Part shown: positions 35,007-45,728 of the stretch, one piece after another
Layout of the letters: each line of letters begins with the position of its first letter
Numbering within the stretch: the stretch's first letter is position 1
DNA from: Cycas panzhihuaensis
Taxonomy: Eukaryota; Cycadophyta
Length of the DNA stretch: 64,000 nucleotides
Assembly (NCBI GenBank): GCA_023213395.1
Contig: CM041465.1
Span: forward strand, 39,811,741 to 39,875,740
Direction of reading: 5' to 3'
Made by a program: the position numbers and the translations under genes
The notes under the pieces: model-generated
What the model was told of the DNA's origin: nothing
Databases searched by the model: none
What the model saw: the letters and a program-made list of their open reading frames with translations, nothing else

Positions 35007-35844
35007 TGACTTATTAGGTGTCTTATTACACTTACAAGATACCTCTTACACTTGTCAAGGTTACACAATGCTATAGTCTAGTTCAAGATACTGTCAACAT
35101 GGTCATTCACATACATTCCACATATATTTCATAGAATTCTACCACAATGGTACACAACAGTACAGAAATCAACACATACTCAGCAATTCATTATCACAAC
35201 ACAAAGAATACACCATTTTCCATGTAACTCTTCCTTTTATTAAGTAATTAATTCAATTACACAGAGGCTGGAATGCATTCATGTGTATTCTAGTAGCATA
35301 CATTCCTTCTGTTACATATGCGTACCTAGATGGTACTTATCATATAATGCTGCTCTAACTAGTTGTCATATGTGCCAGCTCCTATACCTTTACGTACCTT
35401 TGATAGTCAGCTCTCACCCTAACTTGGTGGTTCATGCGTACCTCCTTAAGTACTCATGTTGGTACCTTTTGGCTAAAGGGTTATGACTACCTGTCATAAC
35501 CATACCCCTTTAGTCATACATACATTTTCACTAATCACTTGTTTAGGCACTTAATTAATTATCCTTTGTATCCATATATCCGTACGTATGTCTGGTAGCT
35601 CCATAGGCCTTCACTGGTCCCTTTGAGTCATGCATACTGCTTTCACTCGGTTCCATTCTGCCGTTGGTACGTATATATCATATGTACCCATTCCAGGTAT
35701 GCACCTGTCATATGTACCCAGAATGCTGATTTCTCTGCCATTTTGCCTCGTGCATACCTCTGTACGGTCTGTACCTACACAACTCAAGTTACCTGACCTA
35801 CCTCTAGTCCTCTCATAGCCATAGTATCATTTTATACTCCAACA
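35007..35844 (-). repeat. 3' LTR of element G
   Basis: It is collinear with 44864-45682, for example the shared GTCATGCATACTGCTT and CATTTTGCCTCGTGCATACC against CATTTTGCCTCATTCATACC. It is rich in GTACC/TACGTA motifs (such as 35582-35590 and 35668-35675). Confidence 0.95.
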
Positions 35845-35955
35845 TCTATCCCAGGTCAACAGTTATAGGTTTGAGCATCCTTGTTTAATAAAACTCCAAA
35901 AAAATTTTAAAATTTTAGGGTATCCCTCCCCCACTCTGTCTCAAGGCGGCTCCTG

Positions 35956-37026
35956 CTACCTCTGTCCTCCCAAAATCTCTTCATTTATCTATGTCAGGGT
36001 GGCAATAATAGCATCCTTCTCTTTCATCTTGTCTTGAAGGGTAGCTGTCTCAGCTTTATACCTTTTCTCTATTTCCTGAATTAATTGGATGATGGGTCCC
36101 ACTTTGTCCTATGGTGTAGGAGGTGCTGAAGGTTCCCCTACCTCTGTTGCCTATGGGAAGTCTTCCCATTCTTTCCAGGAGGCTTCTGCTTCTTCTTCCT
36201 CCTCCTTTGATTCTTCTTCTCCCATCTTCCTTTTACCTCATCTATGGATAACCTGTTTTATCCAAAGGGGAATGGGTGTGCCTGGTGCCTTCTGTAACAA
36301 GGTAAGTACTTTTTACATTTGTCTTTGTACTTTTCTCTTTGCTTTTGGGCTGTTCACTATGTCTGGAAATTCTACTACCCACTGTTTGATGATTGGCTCC
36401 CGAGGAGAGATAGTAGTCCTGGTCAGTTGCACCTCTGGACACTGATAGAATAAAATGGCTAAAAGCAAGGAGGGATGTCGGAATGGGTGTGTCCTAATCT
36501 CCTTGAGTTACTGCCTCATATTCTCTGCCAAGAATTCAGACCAATTCAGCTTTTCCCCATCCTGAATTTTTAAAAACACCTGCATCATGCCTCCCTGAAT
36601 GTAGGTGTACTTCCTTTTGGATAGAAATATGGAATTGATCACTTTTTCCACCCACTGAAGTCTAACATCCATGATGTTTACTACATGGACTCTGCCAGAC
36701 ATAATCTGAGTGATGGGTTGGCACAATTCCCTCAACCATATTTCTCAATCAACTTCTGACCTTTTACTTCCTAGTGGGACTTCTCCTTCATTTGGAAGCC
36801 TAGTGATGGTGTGGACTATGTCTGCGTCTATTTTGGCCTTCCTGCTATCCTCCTTCAGTGCCATTAGTATTTGGTCCATGAGTTCAAGGTCATAATACAT
36901 AGGGTTATAATAGATGTAGTCTCCCCAACCTACCTGCTTAACCCTACCCTAGAATGGAGCTGGTAGGGATTGTAGCTCCTGCTTAAGCTTCAGTATGTAT
37001 GCCCCCTGACACCCTGTTGTCCTCAT
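35956..37026 (-). pseudogene. Extra sense ORF between pol and the 3' LTR of G
   Basis: From the ATG at 37024-37026 one frame stays in register for about 357 codons to the TAG at 35956-35958, with roughly nine scattered internal stops. Readable parts are WGDYIYYNPMYYDLELMDQI, IMSGRVHVVNIMDVRLQWVE, KVINSIFLSKRKYTYIQGGM and QLTRTTISPREPIIKQWVVE. A Lys/Glu-rich region follows, then a likely coiled coil, IQEIEKRYKAETATLQDKMK. I do not recognise a family. Known gypsy lineages may carry an env-like or additional ORF here; no signal peptide or membrane segment is evident. Low stop density over 1 kb suggests it was once coding. Confidence 0.55.
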
Positions 37027-37309
37027 GATGGCTGTGGAGTCCTAGAGATAAGAAAGATAACCTAAGCATACAAATCAGAACCCTACGCACGTACCTCTGA
37101 GGAATGCTTGCCATTTTTATGTCTTTGCATACTACGATACGTACCAGAGTGAATTCTTTGCGTTTCGTGCCGTACGAATGCCTGGTGAATTTTTTGGAGT
37201 CTGTTCCACTCTGCGTACTTCGTGGGAATGCTCATAGGTATGTAATGATTTATCGTTTTACAGATTTTTATCTTATATGTGCCATTTAGTATGTATAATA
37301 TTAAGTGCT

Positions 37310-37700
37310 TCTACTGTGCATACTCGACTACGTACGTTTTTGGTACGTAGAATGTATCTAAGCACTTAAGTGTATTTTCCACTATGCATACTCGACTACA
37401 TACTTTTTTGGTACGTATAATATAATTCATTTCACTTACTTCTCTTTACACTGTGTGTACCTACCTACATACTTTTTAGATACGTATAATGTAATTGAGC
37501 CACTTAAAATCTGTTTATACTATGCGTACCTGATTACATACTTTTTAGGTACGTAAAGTATGATTCTGAGTCACTTTTTTGAACTGTACGTACCAGAGTA
37601 TATTCCCTTGGTCCATATAGTGTATTTTTTAAAATTTGATCACTTTTTCAACTGTACGTACCTGGTAACATACCTTTTTGGTACGTATACTGTATTTTGC
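37310..37700 (-). repeat. 68-70 bp tandem array upstream of the extra ORF
   Basis: The motif GGTACGTA or a variant occurs at 37342, 37410, 37479, 37548, 37610 and 37680, a period of 68, 69, 69, 62 and 70 bp. Each unit contains an ACTGTRCGTACC-like half and a TTTTTGGTACGTA half, giving short inverted repeats. Looser copies extend left to about 37110. It lies between integrase and the extra ORF. Confidence 0.85.
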
Positions 37701-37849
37701 TTGTATGCTGTTGAATTTCCCTCTGATTTTCTCAGATTATGATGCTGTTACTTATGTCTGGGATGAGTTACGGTTGTTTTTTTATTTTTTTCAATTTTTT
37801 TTTTCTCATTTTATATCCATATCGAACTAGATCATGGCTCGGTATCAAG

Positions 37850-38600
37850 GCATTTGATTGTGCCTCAATGTCATGTAATATGATATGGTACAACTAGCTG
37901 ATCCTGCTAGTAAGCTGGCTACTCAATATATGGCTTGAGTCTGCAACCATTTACCCGAGTTGGTAGCAGAGGTCCGTCGATCTCTCGAAGCTGCACCGAT
38001 CCATTCTGAAAGATTCTTTCTACAATGTATGGTCCCAACCACCACATCTTGAGTTTACCCGGGTGCGTCTTGAATTTGCTATCATACAACAACACTTGAT
38101 CACCTTCGTTAAATTGAGGTTTTCGTAGATGGTGGTCGTGCCATGCTTTTTGTCGCTACTTCTCCACATGTTGCAACCAGTTTGCCATGTGTCATTTCTC
38201 TTCCAGTCACACTAAGTCTTCCAATCATCGTTCCAAAGACTGGAGGTCATCTAATCGACATTGTATCGCAACTCGTAGACTGGGTATCTCAAATTCTGTT
38301 GGGAGGATGGCTTCTGTGCCATACACAAGCTGGAATGGAGTCTGTCTGATTGACCTCTTGTATGTCGTTTGAAATGCCCATAGCACGGATGGTAATTTCT
38401 CGGCCCAATTAGATCCACCGATGTCGCATATCTTCCGCAAGCAATTATTGATTATCTTGTTTGAGCTCTCTGCTTGACCATTGGCTCTTGAGTAGTATAG
38501 AGTAGATTTTTTATGGCTAATCATAAATGATGATGTCAGTGTTTCGATAGTTTGATTGAGGAAGTGGGCACCTTGGTCACTTACAATCTCCAAGGGGCAT
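37850..38600 (-). pseudogene. Gypsy integrase C-terminal part
   Basis: The piece 38225-38593 reads EIVSDQGAHFLNQTIETL (second Asp), STLYYSRANGQAESSNKIIN (Glu) and LPSVLWAFQTTYKRS, then TPFQLVYGTEAILPTEFEIP. Beyond a stop it continues (about 37990-38140) through NEGDQVLLYDSKFKTHPGKL and MWWLGPYIVERIFQNGSVQL, the GPY/F module. No chromodomain follows. Confidence 0.9.
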
Positions 38601-38605
38601 CCAAA

Positions 38606-38990
38606 TCATGTAATCACTACTTTATACAGAAATCTCACTGTGCTTTTAGCATCAGCTTTCCGTAACACATGCGCTTCTACCCACTTTGTCATGTAGTTAG
38701 TTGCCACTAGGATGTATCGAGCTTTCGATCTATGCACGGCTGGTTTGATTGGACCCACAAAGTTGAGCCCCCATTTCTCGAATGGTGCCAAAGATAATAT
38801 GGGATGTAAAGGTTGGAAATCCTGTCGATTAGGTTTCTCCACCCGCTGGTAATAGTTGCATGCTTGAATCTATTTTTTGACATCCTTGAACATAGATGGC
38901 CACCAGAACCTGGACGTTAAAATCTTATGCCATGTGGCCACCCGCTACTCCTTCGTGCACCTGCGACATGATCTGGTTTATCTCGTGCGG
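38606..38990 (-). pseudogene. Gypsy integrase N-terminal part, first Asp changed
   Basis: After zinc-finger traces (HMA.. and WWPSMFKDV, about 38870-38960), the piece 38606-38842 reads PLHPILSLAPFEKWGLNFVG and VATNYMTKWVEAH. The first catalytic residue, normally D in LDFVGP, reads N (codon on the - strand at 38762-38764), consistent with GAC to AAC. The copy would be inactive even without its stops. Confidence 0.85.
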
Positions 38991-39600
38991 TCAACAACAA
39001 CGTTGTAATACGTCGTCTGGCCCCAATTTGTATAACTCTCCATTGATGAGTTGATAAGGCTCTGCTTTTCTAATAAAATTTCTTTTCTCCGTATGATCCA
39101 ATTCCAATGATACCTCTCCAGTTGCTAGATATTTTGGTATTCCCTCATACCAGTTCGTTGGAACTGCTTCCACGCTGAACAGAGCTGCATCTGGAAAATT
39201 GTCTGGCACCCCCATCGTTTTTTCTCCGTTTTTAATTCTCGACAACTGATCAAGGATAATATGGGTTTTGCCGGTTTTCACGATGACTTTGAAAGAAAAT
39301 TCTTGAAACAACATCAACCATCTGCTGATTCATCCTTGCATAATCGGTTTATTCACCAAATACATCAATGCTTGGTGATCAACGAAAAACAAGAATGGAT
39401 TTGATAATAAGTAGTGTTGAAACTTTTGTAATGTGTATACCATACTGAATGCTTCTCTCTCTGTCGTTGTATAATTCTGCTAAGCTCTTGTAAGTTTCTG
39501 ACTGGCGAAGTAGATTGGATGATTTGTTTTATGGTCACTGGGTTGTACCAATATGCATCTAATGGCATATTGCGACGCATCCACATGCACATGAAAAGTC
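38991..39600 (-). pseudogene. Gypsy RNase H and connection to integrase
   Basis: HVHVDASQYAIRCI-like sequence (39530-39590), YTTTEREAFSMVYTLQKF (about 39410-39480) and FFVDHQALMYLVNKPIMQG (about 39340-39400) mark RNase H. The piece 38991-39317 reads FQEFSFKVIVKTGKTHIILD and QLSRI, the end of RNase H and the tether. Frames are separated by stops. Confidence 0.85.
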
Positions 39601-39605
39601 TTCTT

Positions 39606-40560
39606 CTAATCTGGAAATCGCAGTATAGGTGCTGCTACAATGGCTTGTTTCAATGTTTCAAATGCTCGTTGCTGTTCTTCTGTCCATGCCCATTCAATAT
39701 TCTTTTTCAACAACTCCTCCAGGGGTCTAGATATGTATGCATACCCCCTGATAAACTTTTTATAGTACCTCGTTAATCCTAAAAAACCTTTCAGTTGCTT
39801 TCTCATAAGTAGCGTGGGGAAGTGCAGAATGGCAGATACTTTTGCTGGATCTATCAGCAATCCTTCCTTATTGACTATATACCCTAATAAGTTCCCAAAG
39901 GGTACTAGGAAGGTACACTTTTCTAGATTAAGACACGACTTATTTTCTTGACACGTTTGCAACATTTCCCTCAGATTTTTCATGTGATCTTGCATCAATC
40001 CATACAACGTCTAATCATCTAGGAATACAACAACTTTTTCTCCAATGAATTTCTGAAAGATGTTAATTACCATGCGTTGAAACGTAGCTGGTGCATTTGT
40101 GAGACTAAATGGCATCACTTTGTACATGTATGTTCTCCATTCTGTTATGAATGTGGTTTTTGCCTGATCCTTTGGGGTAATCTGCACTTGATTGTACCCA
40201 CTGAATCTGTCTATGAAGGAGTAAATCTCATTTTCTCCAACTGCTTCTAAAATATCCTCTGTAAAAGGTAATGGGAATGGATCCTTCTTTGTTACCTTAT
40301 TCAACTATCTGTAGTCCACACAGACGCGAATTTTTCCATTTTTCTTGGGAACCACCATTACAGGTCTCACCTAGTCACTGTAGTCAATTTCATAGATAGT
40401 CCACACAGACGCGAATTTTCTCATTTTTCTTGGGAACCACCACTACAAGTCTCACCTAGTCACTGTAGTCAATTTCATAGATATAACCTGCTTCCAACAT
40501 TTTGCCAAGTTCATCTTTTACTTTTTCTTTGTATTTCAGATTCATCTAGCATGGTCTCTA
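39606..40560 (-). pseudogene. Gypsy reverse transcriptase
   Basis: The core 40011-40304 reads KDPFPLPFTEDILEAVGENE, YSFIDRFSGYNQVQITPKDQ and MPFSLTNAPATFQRMVINIF, and ends in the intact active site FLDD (40014-40025), followed at once by a stop. The thumb region 39606-40007 reads NKEGLLIDPAKVSAI and LKGFLGLTRYYKKFIRGYAY. Upstream the PVMVVPKKNGKIRVCVDYR motif lies in an 85-bp tandem duplication (40312-40481) that shifts the frame. Confidence 0.93.
40312..40481 (-). repeat. 85-bp tandem duplication in RT motif 2
   Basis: Units 40312-40396 and 40397-40481 both begin TAGTCCACACAGACGCGAAT and differ by a few bases. The length (85) is not divisible by three, so the KKNGKIRVCVDYR coding is repeated out of frame. 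Confidence 0.95.
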
Positions 40561-41994
40561 TTTTACCGGTTTTGCATCCTCTACTAAGTCAATGTGATGC
40601 ATTCCTATCTCCGAAGGAATGCCTTTCAGGTCCTTATATGACAATGCAAATACGTCACGGAATTCCTCAAATAACTGCTGGGCTTCCGCTACCGTCTGAG
40701 GATCCCAATACTTTCCAATTTGAATGAGTTTAGGATTAGCCTGACTGCCAACATTAATCTCTATAGTTTTCAATTTTGTTACACCCACATCTTCTGCATT
40801 TCTAGTTTTGTGTCCCAGAGTATCTTCTAGCTTTCTTTCTCCAACATTGAATTCTGTAAATTCTGCAAGATAGTTCATAACTTCTTCTTCTTCACTATGT
40901 GTAGATTCTACCTCTTCTTGGTCTGTTAGGTTTTATTCTAATTTTATACTCATTACTCTAATATGTTTGAGGATTTTATCTATTTCTTTGTTATCAGAAG
41001 TATGCCTAAAGGTTTTTATGAAGGATTTTCTTAAGTTTCCCCATGTCACATCTAAAATTTGTTCCTTCCTGAGGAACCAATCCCTCGCTACTCTCCCCAA
41101 GGTGTGGTAGAAATAGTTGGTCCAATTCTGTTTAGGTATACTTAAAGATCTCTATTTTTGTTTACATTTCTATATGTGTTCCTTAGGATTGTAACCTACA
41201 TAGAATACTGGAATGGTTAGTTGTGTTAGATGATCGAACCAAATTCAAAACATCGTTTGTAAATCCTTCCAATTTCTAAGAGTGGCTCGGCGGGATAGGT
41301 ACCAGTACCAAGCTTTTCCCCGTAAGGTTAGTACTAAGTCCTGTTGTCCTTGGGTTTTATCCCAATTCCCATGTTCCATCCAATACTCAACACAATACAT
41401 TAAATGGGTAGTCCCATATAACTGCTCCCCATAGAATGGTTTAACATAGTTCTCAATATAGATTTGATGGTTTGTTTCCTCTGGGATGATGACTCTACTA
41501 TCTAGACCAGAATCGCTAGAAGTACTTACCAACAATCCTCCTATTTCCCCAGTTTTGGCGCTAATGGTTGGAAGAGATCTGTGGCTGGGTGGGTGTACCT
41601 CTAAGGAAGAGGAAGAAGGAATATTACTTCCTTCCTAAGGTTGTAATAAGGGGGGGGGGGGGGGGGTTAGGGGGTAGGGAATCTACCTTAGGACCCATGT
41701 CTAAAGTAGATGGGATGTCAAGATTACTATTAACTACTAAAAAACTACAAAAATTATTACGTAAACTAAGGGTTTGTTGGTCTAGGTTGTTGTCATTCTT
41801 TAAACTATCGTTAGTCAGCATATACTCAAAAGAATTTGAATTATTATCAATGTCTGTAGATACATATTTAGATAACAAATTACATCTATAAGAAGAAGTG
41901 TTTACTTCATACGCATCCTGTAGCCAGTAATCCACGAACCTCATTCCGTGTTCATCGTCTGAAGAGTTGTATATCTCCCTGATGTCGGTTCTTC
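40558..41994 (-). pseudogene. Gag-like linker between protease and RT
   Basis: On the - strand, after the protease module, a Ser/Asn-rich piece with a Pro run (41624-41944; coding a C17 tract) leads to 41245-41535, ending LVLTLRGKAWYWYLSRR and NWKDLQTMF. The same frame continues through stops as VFYVGYNPKEHI, SIPKQNWTNYFYHTLGRVAR, DWFLRKEQ and TWGNLRKSFIKTFRH, then an acidic stretch and the RT N-terminus (40558-40878: FRDVFALSYKDLKGIPSEIG). Both middle parts have the aromatic and Trp spacing of a retrotransposon Gag core. They are additional to the true gag at 43535-44719. Confidence 0.6.
41650..41666. repeat. G17 homopolymer
   Basis: Seventeen consecutive G on the + strand (Pro-coding C run on the coding strand), followed by GGGGG and GGG nearby. 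It is prone to length change and could form a quadruplex. Confidence 0.95.
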
Positions 41995-42798
41995 TTACTG
42001 GCGATTGGTTGATGTGGTGGGCTCTTCTGTTGTATGATAGAGATGTTCTTCCCCAATGGAAGAAAATGTTGCGTCGCTCGTGACCGTTGTGCTGGATCCC
42101 TCATTTGGAATCATTTTGATCGAGTTTCTTCCCAGCATTGGCAATACTACTTTATTCCCGTTGTCTGATAATGTGAAGGTTATATTCTTCCAATTCTGAA
42201 GGCATTGCGTTTTATACAACCATGGCCTTCCCAAGAGTACTGGATAGGGTGTTGCCCCTTTCTCCGTTTCTACGATTGTGAAGTCGATTCACACCACTAT
42301 CCCTGCCACATCTACCTTGATGTCAGCCAATCTCCCCATAGGATGTATCAATAGTTCGTTAGCTAATTTTAACGAATAGGTTGCCGCTTCCAACTTTGGG
42401 CTTCCCAATTTATGCCATGTTGAAGCTGGTAACATGTTTACCGCTATGCCTCCATCAACGATTACCCGTGGGAATGTTTCTCCCAAGACTGTCATGGTTA
42501 CCATTAGATCCATATCAAATGATGGCATGATTTGCTTCAGACTCTTAGTGATTCCACACTGTAACACTCCTCCTTTGATCCAATCGATAACTTGGCATAG
42601 AGGAATGGTCAACTGTAGCTGTTTTACCAAATTTTCCATTAATAGCAACATTCTGGGAATATCCTCTACTGGCAATCCTTTAAAAAGTTCCTCTATTTGC
42701 ACCATTTGTGGTTGCACCTTAGGTTCTTCTGGTAGATTTTCTTGTTCTTTTTGTTTGTTCTTCCATACATAGACATATTTAGTTTCCAGTTTACCCAT
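41995..42798 (-). pseudogene. Gypsy aspartic protease
   Basis: The piece 42289-42798 ends with FPRVIVDGGIAVNMLPASTW then HKLGSPKLEAATYSLKLANE. The VDGG is the protease active-site position, with Asp present and the usual Ser/Thr after Gly changed. A second piece, 41995-42234, reads MGRPWLYKTQCLQNWKNITF, matching the 'LGRPWL' motif at the end of retroviral-type proteases. A stop and an alternative frame separate them. Confidence 0.8.
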
Positions 42799-42899
42799 TC
42801 GTAATGCATTCTCTTCTCAGACCAGGCCATCCAATACTTGTTTTGCCTTTCTGTATTGATCCATTTCTGTCGGTGGATCCAAATTTCCTTCATTCAGTT

Positions 42900-44719
42900 T
42901 CTCCTTTTGTTTATTTTGTAGTTTGACATTTTTTATTTTCGATATGATTGTCATTAGGTTGGTCACTTTGGCCTTTCCTTTACAATCTTCTGTTTTGTGG
43001 TCACTTAGGCCACAGTTACTACATACGAACGGCTTCTGTTCATATTCCTGCTTTGTTGGGCATTCTGACTTCTAGTGCCCAAACTGTAGATAGATGAGGC
43101 ATCTACCCATTGGCGGTTTTTTCCTTGAGGGTTCTGGTATGCCCCTCATTGTATAAATATTTCAAGGTGGGTTGCCTCCCTTTCCCCTACCTCGTCCTCT
43201 GAAGGCCTTTCCCCTGGGATTGTAGAAATAATCCTTAGTTGTATGCGTATCAATGTCGCATATATGGCACCATCTGTCTTGTTGGTACAATACACTATTT
43301 TTTAAATTCAAGTCACATTCCTTGGTGGTATATGAATTCTCTTCACAAATGTGGCACCATTTAGTTATTCTTCTGGCGTGATCTTTCTTTTTTGGTGTTT
43401 TCTCTTCTTCTCGACTATTTCGGATTTTTAATCTGCCTACCTCTTTTCTTAACACTTCCAACTCCATTTCCTCTTCTGCTACCCCTACCTGACAGAAGGG
43501 TCAATTATACTGATTTTGTTTTAGTTCTCTAATCTCATCTTGTAATCTTAGCAAGGGAATCTTGTCCTCCTGTCTGTGCGTCCATTTCCATTTCAAAATC
43601 TAATGCTAGATCTTGAGCATTCTTAAATGATTTCAGTGGATGAGCATGCATCATGACTCGCAATTTCTCGTTCAACCCTCTTACAAAGTAGTTTTTCATA
43701 TTGTGATCTATTATCGTCTCGTTAGTCATGCTGGCAGCAATGATTTTCATTCTACTAATGTAGGTTAGGACGGATTCTCTCGACTTTTGTCTGATTTCTC
43801 TTAATACGATTTCCACTGCTTCATTACTGCAAAACTTTTGAAATCTTTCTTTGAATGCTTTCTTAAGCTTTGCCCATGGCTCATTCTTATTTGTTTCCTT
43901 GTACCATGCCAAGGGTACTCCTCTCAACATACAGGCGAATCGTGCTTTGATTTCATCTTCGTCTGTAATCTTTTTTACATCAATAAGATTCTGAAATAGA
44001 TACACATGCTCTGCTACGTCTGAAGTATCATTAAAAATCAGTTTCCTAAAGTCCCTATAGTCATCCATTTTGGGAGATTGCAACTGTCCCCCACCTAGTG
44101 GTGATTTTTCCTTTCTCCCCTGCTTCGGGGATGCACTAGGAGTGCCTACCACTGTATTATCTTTTTCAAACAACAAATTCTTGAATGGAGTTTTGATGTA
44201 TATGGGTTCCACTACACCTGGAACTTGTATAGTCAATGGTGTCACTGTAATATACGATTGATCAGATCCCCTTTCTGTCGAATCTTCAAAAATCTATCTC
44301 GTTAGCTTATTCTCCGAATATGCCAAGGGACCTTCCTCCGCCTTCTTTTCACTATCACTTGGGTCCTTCGAGCTATCCTCCACATGTATACTTCCCTCTT
44401 TTAAGGTTTCTTGATGTTTATCATCTACTTTTAGTTTCCCTTCAATCTCTGCGCTAAACAAATCATCTCTGATTCAGGTCGGTGTCAATACCATGCGTTC
44501 ACCATTAGTTTCCTCTTCCTGAGGTGTCTAGGCTCCACTTGCCTTAAATCCTTCAACGGACTGTCCCTTAGTCTCGTTGTTCTGCAAACTTAATATTCTC
44601 ACCCTTCTGAGTTTTGCTTCCCTTGACCATCTTAATGCCCTTTGTCTGCTGGTCTCCTTTTCCTTGGGTGAAGTATCCTTTTGGGGCTCCTTCGACCTTG
44701 AAGGCCTCTTAGGTGGCAT
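42900..44719 (-). pseudogene. Gypsy gag with several zinc knuckles
   Basis: The frame begins at the ATG at 44717-44719 with a basic stretch (MPPKRPSRSKEPQKD) about 150 bp inside the 5' LTR. The Gag core (43535-44245) contains FNDTSDVAEHVYLFQNLIDV, CMLRGVPLAWYKETNK and AFKERFQKFCS. Then come a short helix (MELEVLRKEVGRLK, 43467) and knuckle-like motifs in which one residue is altered (CHICEENSYTTKEC lacks His; CHICDIDTHTTKDY lacks the last Cys). A canonical one, CSNCGLSDHKTEDC, lies near 42990-43030. A few stops interrupt it. Confidence 0.88.
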
Positions 44720-44863
44720 TGGAAGGTCCCCTGGCTGCCGGTGGTTTAGTTACAGCCCGCCATCATGACAACAGCCAGGGTCCTCTGCCCTTTATATATT
44801 CTTTTCCCTTGAAACTCCTAGGACCTATCCCTCCTCAACAGACGTAGGCAACGGAACCAATGT

Positions 44864-45682
44864 TGACTTATTAAGTGTCTTATTACACTTACAAGATACC
44901 TCTTATACTTGTCAAGGTTACACAGTGCTATAGTCTAGTTCAGGATACTATCAACATGGTCATTCATATATATTTCACAGAATTCTACCATAATGGTACA
45001 CAGCAGTACATAAATCAACACATACTCAGCAATTCATCATCACAACACAAAGAATACACTATTTTCCATATAACTCTTCCTTTTATTAAGTAATTAATTC
45101 AATTACACAGAGGCTGGAATGCATTCCTGTGTATTCCAAAGAGTATACATTCCTTCATACATATGCACTCCATATGGTACTTATCATACAATGCTACTTC
45201 AACTGGCTGTCATACGTGCTGGCTCCCATACCTTTGCATACCTTTGATAGTCGGATCTCACCCTAACTTGGTGGTTCATGCGTACCTCCTTAACTACTCA
45301 TGTTCGTACCTTTTGGCTGAAGGGTTATGACCGTCATAACCGCATTCTTCACCATACGTACCTTTCTACTAATCACTTATTTAAGCACTTAATTAATTAT
45401 CCTTTGTATCCATACATCTGTACATACGTCTAGCAGCTCCACAGGCCTTCACTGGTCCCTTTGAGTCATGCATACTGCTTCCTCTCAGTTCTGTTCCACT
45501 ATTGGTACATATCTATCATACGTACCTGTTCCAGGTATGCACCTATCATACGTACCTAGAATGCTGATTTCTCTACCATTTTGCCTCATTCATACCTCTG
45601 TACGGTCCGTACCTGCACAACTCAGGTTACCTGACCTACCTTTGGTCCTCTCATAGCCATAAGATCATTTTATACTCCAATA
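44864..45682 (-). repeat. 5' LTR of element G
   Basis: It matches 35007-35844. Its outer terminus reads ATA where the other LTR has ACA. The adjacent TTGGTTCCGTTGCC (- strand, about 44847-44860) is the probable tRNA primer site. Confidence 0.94.
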
Positions 45683-45728
45683 GTTGTACCTGTACCATAA
45701 CCATAATTGGCCTTAATTGCCTTTTCAA

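Larger units (their letters stand above)
35007..45682 (-). mobile_element. Element G: complete Ty3/gypsy element with extra coding regions
   Basis: LTRs of 838 and 819 bp (35007-35844 and 44864-45682) are flanked by GTTGC (35002-35006) and GTTGT (45683-45687). On the - strand the LTR runs TGTTGGAGTAT to TAAGTCA. TTGGTTCCGTTGCC, beginning three bases inside the 5' LTR, is the likely primer site. Order on the - strand: gag with zinc knuckles, protease, a gag-like linker, RT, RNase H, integrase, then an extra ORF. A tandem repeat lies between integrase and that ORF. No chromodomain is seen. It is the innermost element of the nest; all frames contain stops. Confidence 0.94.

Noticed and set aside
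35283-35818. Open frames in the left LTR of G, with a near-identical frame at 45468-45656
   Set aside because: They recur because both are copies of the same LTR. There is no coding evidence.
36089-36445. + strand open frame of 118 residues with a Ser-rich stretch
   Set aside because: It is antisense to the longer, in-register - strand frame of element G (35956-37026) and shows no family motif.
37110-37700. Regular spacing considered as a CRISPR-like array
   Set aside because: There are no distinct spacers: whole 68-70 bp units are related, so it is an ordinary tandem repeat inside a plant retroelement.
42434-42772. + strand open frame of 112 residues with many Cys
   Set aside because: It is antisense to the gypsy protease region; the Cys pattern is not a known finger.
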